NCBI RefSeq assembly: GCF_024713975.1
Contig: NC_091109.1
Location: forward strand, 17,142,501 to 17,206,500
From: Paralichthys olivaceus
Lineage: Eukaryota > Chordata > Actinopteri > Pleuronectiformes > Paralichthyidae
Direction of reading: 5' to 3'
DNA: 64,000 nt
The notes under the pieces were generated by a model. The model saw nothing but the letters and a program-made list of their open reading frames with translations. It was not told where the DNA came from and searched no databases. Shown here piece by piece: positions 48,783 to 62,377 of the stretch (position 1 is the first letter of the stretch; every line of letters begins with the position of its first letter). The position numbers and the translations under genes are program-made.

Positions 48783-51098
48783 TTATGTATTGTATTTTAA
48801 TGCAATAAAATCGATGTATTCAAGGCGTTGTCCTGTGTAGCAAAATAAAACATGGATTTAAAACATCACACCAAAAAGCAGCAACAGCAGCAGTAACAAC
48901 AACAACAAATGAAGTGAACAATAAATGAAAATAATAATGATAGGGGACGGTCAGGAGTGAAAAAGTGTGGAAGTCCAAATCGTTCCTCCAGAATAGTGTT
49001 AGGAGCACGTTTGTAGTGGTGGATTTTTTTTGGAGAGCATCTCATTTATATGTATACTGTAATTCTGTTCACATTGCCATATTTCTATTGATATTCCACT
49101 GATAATTCTGTTTCTATTTATACCGTTCATTTGGTTCATCCCTCCATATCTTAAATATTTATACTCTTGTTATCACCGGGGATAAGAGGGAAACACTATT
49201 TCAATTCTCTGTATGTCCTGCACATATGGCATTATTGATCATAAAGTTGACTTGACTTGAACACTGATAAAGTTGATTCAAGATGTTGAAGCTTGAAAAA
49301 ACTGTTGTGATCAGTGGTCAATGACCTCCATCTGTTGGACAAAAAAAACCATTGCACCCACCTGATCAAGTCACAATCCCCATGTTTCCCATACTCACAA
49401 AGCATTAAAAAGCAGTGATTTTGAGTGCAAATCCAATGGAAATGCAGTCAGTGGAAGCCAAAGACTATTGTTAGCCGAAGTCAAGTGTTTTAGTGTTTCA
49501 TCTTGGACAGGGCCGAGTGGCTGAATGTTTTTTTTCCAATGAAGCAGCAGCAGAAGCACAACACATATTTCTACTATATTATTATAAATATTATCATTAT
49601 ATAGTATTATTGTTACATACTGTTATTAACAATCACAATAGCATCATGTCATCAGTATACTCACCATAAGTAGTAGTAGTAGTAGAACAAGTATTTCATT
49701 TTATTGTGGTATTTCATTCTATTGTGTTTTGTAATGTATTTTGGGGGGAAGTCTTGCTCACACGTGTTCCTATTTATCGTGGTTAAAACAAAACGTCTGA
49801 GAATCTCAGTGTATTTACCATTTTTTGGTTAATTAGTGGATAAAATATATTTGTAAAGTTTAATTCTCATTGTTTGAGAGTGGGATGTGTATTTTAAGGA
49901 GAAAAAATTATTTTAAAGTTGTAAAAAATTCATAAGTAATTGAAATTTCTGAGTATGTTTGAAAATATTTTTTTTTAATTTTAGGGAAATCCTTATTGGG
50001 ATAGTAATTTGTTTATGATTCCAACTTTTTTTGAGGATTGGTGGTTGATATAAGGGAAATGAATGGAGAAAAATTCATTATTTAATCAACTCCCATGATC
50101 CTTTGGGAGTAGTGGAGCCAATCAGAGGAAAACGTTATTTTGTACAAGTTTAAAACTTGTTGTTGTATGTAAAATATTGTTTATAATGTAGTTTGAGTTG
50201 TAAAATAGAATTAGGAATAAAATTTAAAATATCTCCTTATTAATTCATTCGTTTATTTAAAAAAAAAAAGTATTCATAAAAGTGATTTGGTTTAGAATCC
50301 TCCTTTTCATATTTTTTTATACCATTCATATAATAAGGGGCGCAGAGTCAGGGAGAGAAGCCGGCCGGGCTAAGCCCTCCCCCGCCTGTTCGGGCTGTGA
50401 ACTCTGCCTCCCCCTATTCCCTCACTTTCATGAGGGAAGAGAGGTGAGGAAAGTGATTTTGTTTAAAAAAATGTCTAACTTTTTTAGGAATTGTTTCAAT
50501 TGATTTAAATTAAATTGGATAAATAATAGTAATAGTAATGATAATAACAATGATAATAATAATAATAATAATAATAAATAATGTGCGGGAAGAGGGAAAC
50601 ACTATTTCAATTCTCTGTATTTCCTCTGTAAGTGACAAGTTGACTTGACTTGAAGACTGATAAAGTAGATTCAAGATGTTGAAGCTTGAAAAAACTGTTG
50701 TGATCAGTGGTCAATGACCTCCATCTGTTGGACAAAAAAAACCATTGCACCCACCTGATCAAGTCACAATCCCCATGTTTCCCATACTCACAAAGCATTA
50801 AAAAGCAGTGATTTTGAGTGCAAATCCAATGGAAATGCAGTCAGTGGAAGCCAAAGACTATTGTTAGCCGAAGTCAAGTGTTTTAGTGTTTCATCTTGGA
50901 CAGGGCCGAGTGGCTGAATGTTTTTTTTCCAATGAAGCAGCAGCAGAAGCACAACACATATTTCTACTATATTATTATAAATATTATCATTATATAGTAT
51001 TATTGTTACATACTGTTATTAACAATCACAATAGCATCATGTCATCAGTATACTCACCATAAGTAGTAGTAGTAGTAGAACAAGTATTTCATTTTATT

Positions 51099-51926
51099 TT
51101 TTTATCATTTTATTTCTTCTGCTGTGATTTCCTTTATCAGAGCTGAATTCTGGTCCTCTGCCACCCTGTGTAAATTTAAGGAATCCAGTCATGTGGCTAT
51201 CTGATGTTTATTATTTATTTTTGGTTGGGAATATAGATTCTTATAATATGTTTCAAAACATGTATGTATCTCTTCTGTCTTATATTTTGGTAGATTTGTA
51301 GCTGAGCCCCTATGCCTTTTTAATCTGTAGCCCAGCAATTTTGTAGATTTACTTCCCACGTCATACTATCGCTGTTTCATGTACAACAGCTTTTTTTGAA
51401 TCTCTTGTCCTGAGATGTCATTTACCTCTGTTCTAACTCTTTTGATATTTTGGTTTATTCGCTCGTCCACATTTTTTTTATGTTCTTTTTCCAATTTTTT
51501 AAGCTCTGATTCTAATTTATTGAGTTTTTCCTGTGTTTGCCTTTTCAAGTATGTTGATTTAGCAATTCGTTGTCCTCTAATCACAGCTTTACACGCGTCC
51601 CACAGCACCGAGGGAGACACCTCACCATTATCATTCTCCCTCACATATCACTGAATTTCTTTAATAAACTCTTCCTTCATTTGTCCTTTTAATACATTTA
51701 TATTTAGCCTCCAAAGTGTTGATTTTTGTTCTCTTGACATAGCCAGAGTCATATATACAGGACTATGGTCTGATATGTCTCTCACTCCAATTTCACAATT
51801 TTCGATCCTATAACTGTCCTAACTGAACATGAAAAAATTATCTATCCTGGAGTATCTTTGATGTGGTGCTGAGAAAAATGTATAGTCTTCCCTTAGGATT
51901 GAATTCTTTCCAAACGTCAATTACTC
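51099..51926 (-). pseudogene. L1/Tx1-type LINE remnant, unit 4
   Basis: Carries the same Trp-to-stop change as unit 2, supporting the A-B-A-B grouping of the units. Confidence 0.75.
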
Positions 51927-52289
51927 TTTATGTAAAAAAAAAATGTTTGTACTTATTGCACTTGTAATTTCACATTGTGGCATTTGTATTTACAGTAGGT
52001 GGTTACACTTGTGGTGGACATTTATCTTGAGATGTAAAATAAAGAGTTTCTCAGACAGTTGTCTTTAGGTCATTTAATAGAAAGCTCTGCAGAGGGTTTC
52101 ACACTTAGCATGAATGCTCAGAGTGGAACAACTCCGAATAGGGAAAGAAGAAGGTTTTATACAGTCAGGTAAACAGGAAACATAAGAGACAACTGTTGTG
52201 GCAGAACGCTCATGTGCTAATCACACGACACTCTCTGTGATTCTCAACCTGTGGGAGTATCAGTGTGTGTGTGGTTTCAGCTGGAGGCG

Positions 52290-53929
52290 TCAGCTGTTCA
52301 GATGGAGCCAGTACTCCTTTGCAATGGTTAGTGTGGATCCAGGTGGCTCTCTCAGCACTGCAGTGTGGGTTGTGAGTAGCACCTGGTAGGGGCCTTGCCA
52401 CCTGAGTGAGCGCCAGTTCTTTCTCCGAAAGTCTTTGACCACCACGAAGTCGCCTGGACGGGGGTCGTGAAGTGGTTCAGTCACTGGATGAGGAAGGGAA
52501 GATGTCACCTGTTTCCTGATGTCTGAAAGAGCATTAGTCAGGTTAGAACAATAGGACAACATATCATGCATATCACACAAGTCTGTGGCGGGAAGTGGAG
52601 AGGGTGAAAGACCCGCACCAATGTGGGGAGGAGTTGCAAAAAGAATCTCATAAGGTGAAAGGTTAGACCTGGTTCGTTTTCTCATCCTCATATACATCAG
52701 CGCCAGAGGCAGGACCTTTGTCCATGTGAGACCTCTGTCTTCACAGCACTTTGCGAGCTTCGTTTTGAGTGTGCATTTTCTCGTTCCAAAGCTCCGCCAC
52801 TGGCTGGATGATATGCACAGTGTGTTCGCACATCCATTCCTAGATGAGAGCTGAGTTGTTTGACAGCTTTGTCACTTTAGATTCTGCTAGGAATCCCCCA
52901 TTGTGGAATGATGTCTTGTAACAGTGCTTTGGTGACTACACTTGCAGTTTGTTTTGAAGCAGGAAAGGCTTCAACCCATTTTGACCACATGTTGACCATC
53001 ACTAAGCAGTGAGATTTACCTTCTAATGGTGAGGCCATGGTGAACAACCAAAAATTACCTGTGCCTGCAGAGAGCACCAAAATCATGAGTGAAACCAAAT
53101 GCATATCCGGAGTCTTTGTAAACTGTGAGTGTTTTACCAGTAGCCAATTTGCATGCTTTCAGTGAGCACAATGAGTTCTGCTGCCAGGGGTGAGAGGTGA
53201 TGAGGAAAAGGACCAGAGAAGAGAATGTCACTATCAGAATAGACAGAAAAACCAACAAAGTTAGTACCAGAGACCGGGTTCACGTGAGGCGGACCCATTT
53301 ACATACAGAATCAAGTCATAGTTCATCAGAAAGGTCAGGTTGTGGTGAACACTGGACTTGTAGTTCAGCAACACAGTTGTGTTCTCCACCCGTCATCTGG
53401 AAGCGGGAGAAGCGTGGCTGGATTCAAGGTTGAACAGCGTTTCACTGTGATGTTGGGCATATCAAGAAGAACAGCTAGCAGCAGAAAGATGTGAGGTCTT
53501 CTGTTCTGTGAGAATGAGAGACACAGCATGAGTAACAAGAAGTGTCAAGTCAGAGTAGCCTACGATGTCACGTGATGCAAGAACTGCTTTTTCACAGGCG
53601 GCCACTGCACACAAGCTTTGTGGAGGGCCAGCTGCCACTGGGTCAAGTTTAGCAGAGAAGTAGGCTCACAGTAGCCTCGACAAAGGCGTCTGAATGTGTA
53701 GGCCTTGTTTTCAAAGTTAAAAGCAAACCAGTACTGGCTGTCCTTGTGGACAGGAACGTTTAAAAAAAGCATTGGATAAATCTACAACCGAAAACCACTC
53801 TGCATCAGGCGGAATTTGGGAAAGCAACGTGTACGGGTTGGGAACAATGGGTGATCGAGCAATTACAGCGTCATTCACAGCCTTCAAATCCTGCACAAAT
53901 CACCACTCAATAGGCTGACCTTTATCTCT
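52290..53929 (-). pseudogene. ERV pol remnant (RT-RNase H-integrase), unit 4
   Basis: B-type copy (HPWQQ variant), otherwise as unit 2. Confidence 0.85.
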
Positions 53930-54380
53930 TGTGGTGTCTGAAATGTCATGTGTTGTGTTCTCTTTAAAGGAAGCTGATCTCTGAGTTTGAGGCCCATAGG
54001 TCCTGAGGAATTCAGAGGCCTATAAGTTTAGGTTTTCTGAGAAAAACTGAATGTATACATTAATGCATTAGGTCACGGCTTAAACTGTCACCCTAAATTT
54101 GAGCTGGTGCCTTTCCCTCCCTGTTACCAAACAGATGAGGTGGGCTGGATGAAAGCCAGATGTGTTTTCTTTAGATTCACAAAAACAACTCTCCTATATA
54201 AACGGGGAGTTGAAGCTGTTAGGGAGAAGAGATTCACATTGGCCCCAGATCTCTCTCCAGGCAGATTGCAGTGCTTGTATTGATGCTGAACTTTTTGTAA
54301 TAAACCTTTCAAACAATCAAACGGTGTCAATCGGCAATTCCTTCATCATCTTCACATCATCGCTACCCCAATATACAACA
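53930..54380 (+). mobile_element. Solo LTR, unit 4
   Basis: Copy of the LTR at the same place in the unit, with the same CTCT flanks. Confidence 0.85.
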
Positions 54381-54750
54381 CTCTGATTTTCTTAACTGGA
54401 AACAGTGGAGTATGGACTGGCGAATCAGGGCAGGGGATAATTACACCAGCCTGCAAGAGAGATGCAAAAACAGGGCGTATCCTATCCACAGCTTCCTGTC
54501 TGACTGAGTACCATTGTTTACATGGTCGATATTCAGATTTTGGGGTAATTGTAACTGGGTCACAGTTTCTGATGAGGCCCACATCGTATTTGTCCTTTGC
54601 CCACAGCATTTCTGGCAAGTCTACAAGCAGGAGAACATCTGATTGGTTTGACAACATGATATGAGAATGGAGATAGTCATCAACCACATACAATGATCGT
54701 GTGGCAGGAAAACACTGATTTGGAGAAAATTTGAAACTGAAAGCATTCAT
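54381..54750 (-). pseudogene. ERV pol remnant (N-terminal RT), unit 4
   Basis: As the other copies except for T at 54716, which changes a Pro to Gln in the frame. This is the first difference I see between units 2 and 4. Confidence 0.85.
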
Positions 54751-54857
54751 GCAAGGTGAATAGATCAGGCATCATGGTTAAATGCCAGTCACTGACTGTC
54801 TGAAATGATGGTCCAAGGTCTCTCCACTGGTCATCATGTGATTTATTCATAAAGTGG

Positions 54858-55055
54858 CTCTGTGTGCACAAAACAGCTGAAAACAGTGGCTTTGCGTGCA
54901 CAAAAGCATTGGAGATGGCGAGAGAAGCTTAAAATTGCAACTTTAGTTCAGAAGATGAACCTTTCTTCACAAAGTGGCTTGAAGCTTCTTTCGTCATCTC
55001 CAGTGCTTTTGTGCAGGCAGAGCCACTGTTTCCAGTTGTTTTGTGCCACACAGAG
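54858..55055. mobile_element. Fold-back element, unit 4
   Basis: Same hairpin at the same place in the unit. Confidence 0.7.
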
Positions 55056-55498
55056 GCAGTGTCAAATCTAGACCATATCAAGAGTATAAATATGGCAGAT
55101 ATGGCAGGATGAACAGAATGAACAGTATAAATATAAACAGAATTATCAGTGGAATATAATTATGGTACAGAATTACAGTACAAATATAAATGTGATGCTC
55201 TCCAAAACAAATCCACCACTATAAACCACCACCACCAAGACTACAAATGACCTGAAACATGCTCCTATCACTATTCTGGAGGAACGATTTGGGCCTCCAC
55301 ACTTGGTGAAACTTTCACTACTGACCATCCCATTCGCTTATAATGGGGAGTGTTTTCCCTGAATATCTCAGGGACCGAAGGTCATAGCTGCCGGGCACTG
55401 CCACCAACGGAAAGAGCACCCCTGAAAATGGGGGGGTAGCCAAAGTAATAATAATATAGTAGTAATATGTGTCTGTTGTGCTGCTGCTGCTTCATTCA

Positions 55499-56113
55499 TT
55501 TCAGCTTTAAATACCTCGGGGTCCACTTCAGTGAGGACCTCACCTGGACATTAAACACCACACAGCTAGTCATGAAGGCTCAACAGCGGCTGTACTTCCT
55601 GAGGAGGCTGAGGAAGTTTGGGATGACTCCTAAGATCCTCAGCAACTTCTACAGCTGCATCATTGAGAGCATATTGACCAGCTGCATCACCGTGTGGTAC
55701 GACAGCACATCTACTATGGACCGCAAACGCCTGCAGAGAGTGGCGAAGACAGCAGAAAAAATCATCAAGAACTCACTGCCCTCTCTGCAGAGCATTTACC
55801 ACCGCAGGCAGGGTTGACAGGAGAGCTAGCTCCATTATTAAACTATTTCCAATTGTACTGTTTACATTTACATTGCATACATTTGCACTGCTCAGTTTTG
55901 CACAATACTCACCCTATTCACCTCATTACCCTTGTTTTCACCTTACTCTTAAACATGTTTCATATTCTTATTGTATTTGATGTAAATATTGTATTTGAAT
56001 GTCTATTTTGGTCGGCTGGTATTCCAGAAAGGACAGCACAAGAATTTCAATTCACAGGGGAACGTGTGTGTTCTTGTGTGTATTTGACAGTAAAAATTGT
56101 TGAATCTTGAATT
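55499..56113 (+). pseudogene. 5'-truncated LINE RT C-terminus, unit 4
   Basis: Carries the same early TGA as unit 2. Confidence 0.85.
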
Positions 56114-59100
56114 GGCAAGAAAACATTCAGCCACTCGGCCCTTTGTGGAAGAGTTTGGACATGGCTACAGACAAATAAACAAGGCAGTGTCCAAGATGAA
56201 ACACTAAAACACTTGACTACTGCTAACAATAGTCTTTGGTTTCCACTGACTGCATTTCCATTGGATTTGCACTCAAAATCATTGCTTTTTAATGGTTTGT
56301 GAGTGTAGGAATAATGGGGATTGTGACTTGATAAGGTGGGTGCAATGGTTTTTTTCGTCCACTAGATGGAGGTCATTGACCACGGATCACAACAGTTTTT
56401 CCTAGATTCAACATCTTGAATCAACTTTATCAGTGTTCAAGTCAAGTCAACTTTATGATCAATAATGACATATGTGCAGGAAATACAGAGAATTGAAATA
56501 GCGTTTCCCTCTTATCCCCGGTGCAAACAGCATTCAACATGAAATATAAAATATCAAAAATAGAAGTCATTCAAAGATATAAACAGGCAGTGGCAAATGT
56601 AGATGATATCAAAGATTCGCAGTTTGGGCCCCTGACCAGCTAGAGCTCTGACATTTTGCACACTGCCTCTCCTCTCACCCCAGAAGGCTCCCTATGTGTT
56701 ATTAAAGCTCTGGGTGTTGCAGGTCAAAAGATCACATTTTTTCCACCTACCTCCTACCTCAGTTCGAGCCCAAAACCACCCAGGGGCCCCAAGTTTTAAG
56801 TAGAGGTTCCCCCTGAGACCCAGGAAGCACAACTACATTCGGGTCGCCGTAGCCGGAAGCTGTTTTTCTAGTGTAAAATACCTGAAAAAGGGTGTATTTG
56901 AGTGAACGATAAATGGACACATACTTTTCTCAGATCATGTGTATTATGACTCATTATCAGGATAACCACCTACTGTAAATACAAATGCCACAATGTGTAC
57001 AATTACTGCTGAATATCTACAGAACTGAAATATTACATACGTCAATAGACTATACTGAAATATTACTATAGACCATGTACATCCAAACAGACATTTAACC
57101 TGTCTAATCTGTGACCTAGCACCTGCATTCATTAAACAACTTTGGATACCAGTAATAAAGTAAACATAAGCATGTAAGATAAACAAATACAGCATTTCAC
57201 AAAATATTCTTTAACTCGGCTTACTTCTAATATACTGATAATATATTGCAACTCACAATTTAGAACAGTACACTCAGTAACGCAATTATTTCTGAAAAAA
57301 TCAATTTAAAATAGCCTGCTTGCAACAACACTAGTCACATAGTTTTTCCACAGCCACGGTGTACTACTATTCCACAGACAGCGCACAGTTAGCATTGCAG
57401 GAGATTGATGTGCCTTATGTTAACTTAATCGTCGTCATGTAATTATCAATATTACTTCACGCTACACGAACAGACCGTATTACAAATTGTTTCCTGAGCA
57501 CATATACACATTCACCTAACACACTGGTAAATATTAACCATTACTTTGAGGTACTGCGCGTATCGCATTTACAAGGCAAGAAGTGTGCTTTGTGAGGTCC
57601 TAGTGACCTTGCCATTTGATCTTTGACAACTGAATTCTATTCAAGTCATCATTGAGGCCAAGTGAATGTTTGTGCCACATGTAATGATATTTCCTTTGTA
57701 TTCAAAACAATGCAAAGTCAAGTGAGCTTGACCTTTCGACCTTTGACTTACATGATGTAGTTGTTCATGAGATATCGCTTTCACATGAATGGGACAGACA
57801 GATGGATGGATAAGCTGAAAACATAATGCCTCTGGCCACACTGAAAGTGAAAATGGTAAAGAAATAAATATAGCAATACATGATAAATAATTTGTTCCAT
57901 GTTCTTTTAATTTACATGGATGATTTCTTGACAAAACAAGCCAACTCTATAAATGTGAACTGAGTGTCAGAAATTAACACGACATTCATAGCATCTGCAA
58001 ACAATTTTTCCCCACAAATTGCTGTAACTTTCTGAGAATCTGCATCACAGTATATTGTAAAATATCATGTGTTTCAATACTCACATTATTGATGGAACCT
58101 CAGTGATGTCTACTGTCCCTGGCTCAGACACTCTCTCAAGCATCTACAGTACATGTCAAGACAGGTAATGGTAGAATTAAAATGACATTAGATATCTACA
58201 ATTCAGTTGAACTATTATAGTTTCAGATATTAACCATTTAATTCCGAGTTCAGTCAGGAACCCTTTGTCATGCTTTACCCATTTGTTGCAAATGGGGACA
58301 CAGTTATGATTGGCGCTGAAGGCTCCATTCTTTGGATGTTCCCTGGTTAGCCGAGCAGTGTGCTGAGATAAAACAGGGGACATATGCAGAGCGCCCAGTG
58401 GGCGTAGCAGGCAAGGTACTTTTGTTTAAGATGATTTACCACAACCGTGTTTGGACTCGGTGCTGTGGTGGCAGTTTCTGTGAAACAAGCACAAAGTCAA
58501 ACACTTCTTTCTTTAAGTTTAATTCACCATCTGCAGATGGACTCATTAGTACACATCACCTGATTGACATGCACAAATGAGCAAAGAACATAGGAGAATC
58601 TGTGTTCTTATAACTCACAGCCCCCTCCCACTAAGCATGCAAAGGTATATATTACCCTTCTGTATTTTCACTCAGTGGAGGAGACATCCTGTCCTTTTGT
58701 TTACATGTTCTGTGGGTGACTCCCCCCCGTGAGATCCCACTTGTTTGATCCCAATCAGAGATACGAGATACCATAAAGTTGTGGTTTCTCGAGGCCATAA
58801 AACTCAAGTCTCTTAAGCCACCACAGTAAACCTTAAAGTTGCCCTTTTAGATGAACAATTTGGTCAACCATTTGGTCAGTCCTCCACATACATGTCTGTT
58901 TATGCAATTATACATACACGAATGTAAAATTTCCATTACGGTGCTAAAAGTGTTTGAGCTTCGCAGGGATCAGTGAGGATGAGGTCGTATTTAAAGGGAC
59001 CGCTTTGGTGAGAGAATGGGCTGTGATTGGTGGGTGACTGACGAGCACCCATAAACCTATCGGTATAGCTGAGCACATGACTCCGTGTCCTGCATGAACT

Positions 59101-59471
59101 AACACAATGCTTCATTAGTCACAATTCTAGTTCAGGATTTCCACAATGACATTCTAACTTTAAACTTAATTTAAGGTATCTTGAATTGAGGCAAATTAAA
59201 GCTGACCTTGAATTATGATCAGTCAGAATCAAATTGTCATATATCACAAATCATAAACTGGATTTATTTTCATAATTAATTATGGATACAATTCCAAGGT
59301 ATGATGCAGAAATCTGGAATGGACATCTATATCATTGAGCATTGTACAAGAAGACAAGTACATTATTTTTAAATAAACAGCATGGAACATGGACATGTTA
59401 CTACATGTTCTACTGAATAAGGGATCAGCCGCATGCTATCCGTAATACAAACAGCCATCATCAGGGACATA

Positions 59472-59838
59472 GTCATCAGAGAGATCATAGTTAATAATCA
59501 TCCCATGGTACTTGTACCGTAGTTCTTTACAAAGTCTACCACCTGCCCCTTGATGATAGTACTCTGAGAGTTTGAGGGCTGATGCCTAAAACTCATGTCC
59601 TTGGTTTTTGTCACATTTAGTAGTAAAAATGCAGTCACAACAATACAGATTCGCAATCCACAATGGGACCATGGCTGTTCTCATCCGCATGGAGGAGACT
59701 GACTGTCACAGAGTCATCAGCAAATTTGAAAAGTAATCTGTTGTCATGCCAGCTGCAGCAGTCATCAGTATACACATTACAGAGTGAAAAGACACAGGAG
59801 AAGACCCTGTGGATGATGACAATGCCTCTTACGTGCAT
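59472..59838 (-). pseudogene. LINE RT remnant (FADD), unit 4
   Basis: Same translation as unit 1 in the FADD region; it lacks the unit 2 private change. Confidence 0.75.
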
Positions 59839-61362
59839 TTGTTTACCCTCACTTTCTGTGTTACTTGTCAGTTGCAGCTCGAGGCATCATGCATGTAACC
59901 AATATTATCTTTTCCAGGCACTATACTGGTACTGTAGTACCTACAAGTTACGCACGTTCCATTTTGCCTGGGGACATTTAAAACAAACCAGTCTACAACA
60001 TAGTAAAAATCACATGAAAATCAACTGCCCTCCTCATCTTTTCATTTTTTTTACCCCCCAATTTTTTTATGTGGATTTAGAATTTGATACTGAGCATAGC
60101 CGTGAAATTGGCTCCCCAATAGAAATGGTAAAGGTTGTCAAATTAATGTTACCTACATAAATCCCCACAGATTTCCAAAACATTCTCAGAACACAGTTTA
60201 CATCACAGTATATTGTAAGGTATCACATTTTTAATTACTCACCTTATTGATGGAACCTCAACCATATTTACTGTCCCTGGCTCAGACTCTCTCTCAACCA
60301 TCTACAGTAGGTGAAGACAGTAGGTGTTTTCGTTCCCAAAACACAGGCTCTCGTGTGGTTCCAAGAGTCTGTAAGAGTAGAACATGAGGTAGAGCATTCA
60401 GCTACCAGGCAGACACCTTCTGTGCATTTAAGGTTAAACTTAAAACATTCCTTTTTGATAAAGCCTGGCTGGATCAGGTGAGTCCTGAACCATCCCTTAA
60501 GCTGCTATAGGTCTAGACTGCTGGGGAAACTCCCATCATCCACAGAGCACTTCTCCACTTCTCTCGAAAGTGAAATTATAATAACAGTTAAAAACTTCCG
60601 TCATCTCATGTCGTGAAATCACTGGAGCTTTAATTTTCGGTTTCATCGCAAAGGGGCTGCAGATGCTTTTGTGAAAGTTTACATTTTGTACAAAATGTGG
60701 AATTCTAAGAAACACAGATGTGATTAAGACATTTCTGGTAACCGTAGGGGTTCAATCTTTTCAGGAAGAATGAATGTGTGTTACGTGGCAAGAATCATTT
60801 TACTGATCCAACACAGGTCTTAACTATTTCAGATATTGAGGTCATAAGAAGCCACTGTGTGAGGTTAGGCCTGTTTTATTGGTGCTCCTTGAGGAACTCC
60901 TTCATGTAGGTAGCCAGAGAAAAGGACCCCAGCACTCGGTTGTACATCGACCAAATCTATGTCAATATGTAAATGAGAATATTCCCCACGAACCCTCCAC
61001 CCTGGCGCGATTTCCTTTTTTCCCTCACGAACTTATTTTTTATATTAAAGAATGAACTTTATAACATTATTATTTGACCGACACAGATTACACATCAACA
61101 GACGAGCTGACGGCACAAGACCTACGACAGAAATTGACCTTAAGAATAAGTTAGCAGTCTGACATGTGACAGCCATTTGAATCGCAAAGAGAGGAGCGTT
61201 AAAGCCTCGGAGTCTGAGCAAGGCAATATCAACCGCCACCACAGAAGTCAGAGCAGTGAGAGGGTTTAAATAAATGTGGGAGTGGCAGTTCTTAAAGCTG
61301 CCGTGAGATCATCACACAGTCAGGAGGCCTCGCTCGTGGCCGTCCAGCTGTATCCGGCGGTG

Positions 61363-61431
61363 TGCCTCGGCTGGCGCCTAGCAGCTGACTTAGAACTGGT
61401 GCGGACCAGGGGAATCCGACTGTTTAATTTA
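61363..61431 (+). pseudogene. 28S rRNA fragment, unit 4
   Basis: Identical fragment with the same breakpoint. Confidence 0.85.
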
Positions 61432-62360
61432 ACACTTTAATAAATGTCAATAACTATGTTACTGACGTGTCCCTCTCTCTCTTTCTCTCTCTCATTGCAG
61501 GTATCTCTGACTCCAGAACTGAAGGAGAACAACTATTATTATTATTATTATCATTATTATTATTAACAACAATACTTAATTAATTATTATATGAATTGTT
61601 GCTGCTATCATTAATAATCAATAACTTCTTTACACTGTTATCGTTTACATTTTAACTAGTCAGAGCTGATACCTGACGGTGCTCAAGTGTTCCGGTCTCT
61701 CGCCTCCCCCTCCCCACTGTTTCTCTTCTCTCCCCATTTTTCTCTGCTCACCCCAACCAGTAGAGGCAGAAGACCGTCCACATTGAACCTGGTTCTGCTA
61801 GAGGTTTCTCCCTGTAAGTGAGGGAGTTTTTACTCTTCACAGTCACCAAAGTGCTTGCTCATTGTGGGAACTGTTACGTTTCTCTATATTAAACAATATT
61901 TTAATGTCTTGACCTTCTATGTAAAGCTCCTTGAGATAATGTATATTATCATTTGGCGCTATACAAATAAAATTGAATTGAATTTGTAGCACCGGTATCA
62001 TCCACTTACTGCGCCACTGGACCAGTTCTAGGTTCTAAGGAGTGGGAAGCAAGAATAATCACACCAGAGACCGTTGCTCTAAGTACAAAAGGCCGGCAAT
62101 TTACTGAATGCAAAACACACATATAAAATACAGTACAGAAAACAAAACAAATACCCTGCAGGTTCCTAATACTAAGGCAAGTATAATTGAAAAGAGTATT
62201 TCACTCTGTCCTTTCGTTCTTTAGTTCTCCTAGTTTATTTCAGTAAAGCTAATCTAAGTTAAGTTAAACCAGTCTTTTTTCTCCTAGGTTGCATCTATTT
62301 TTAGAATTTTTCCTCCTGAGTTAAATCTTTTTTCCCTTTCTTTTAAATGTAAGAGAATAC

Positions 62361-62377
62361 TAATAATAATAATAATA
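62361..62377. repeat. (TAA)n tract at an array breakpoint
   Basis: Seventeen bases of TAA repeat separate the truncated unit 4 from the next fragment. No corresponding (TAA)n exists at either parental position (14330 or 8046 in unit 1), so the tract is filler at the junction or was brought in with the rearrangement. Confidence 0.85.

Larger units (their letters stand above)
48029..62360. repeat. Macrosatellite unit 4 (B-type, truncated at 14.3 kb)
   Basis: Fourth copy. It matches unit 2 at an offset of 32,019 bp up to 54,715, then shows about 18 scattered differences, the first being T at 54716. It keeps B-type markers (six minisatellite copies before the variant, the shorter (AAT)n, the LINE stop). 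The unit stops at the position equivalent to 14329 of unit 1, where a (TAA)n tract joins it to an out-of-phase fragment of another copy. Confidence 0.93.

Noticed and set aside
58085-62001. Unit 4 as a clear A/B recombinant
   Set aside because: Most A-like sites in distal unit 4 are equally explained by changes private to unit 2, and unit 4 keeps B markers at about 58430, 60113 and 60175. Mosaicism is not proven.
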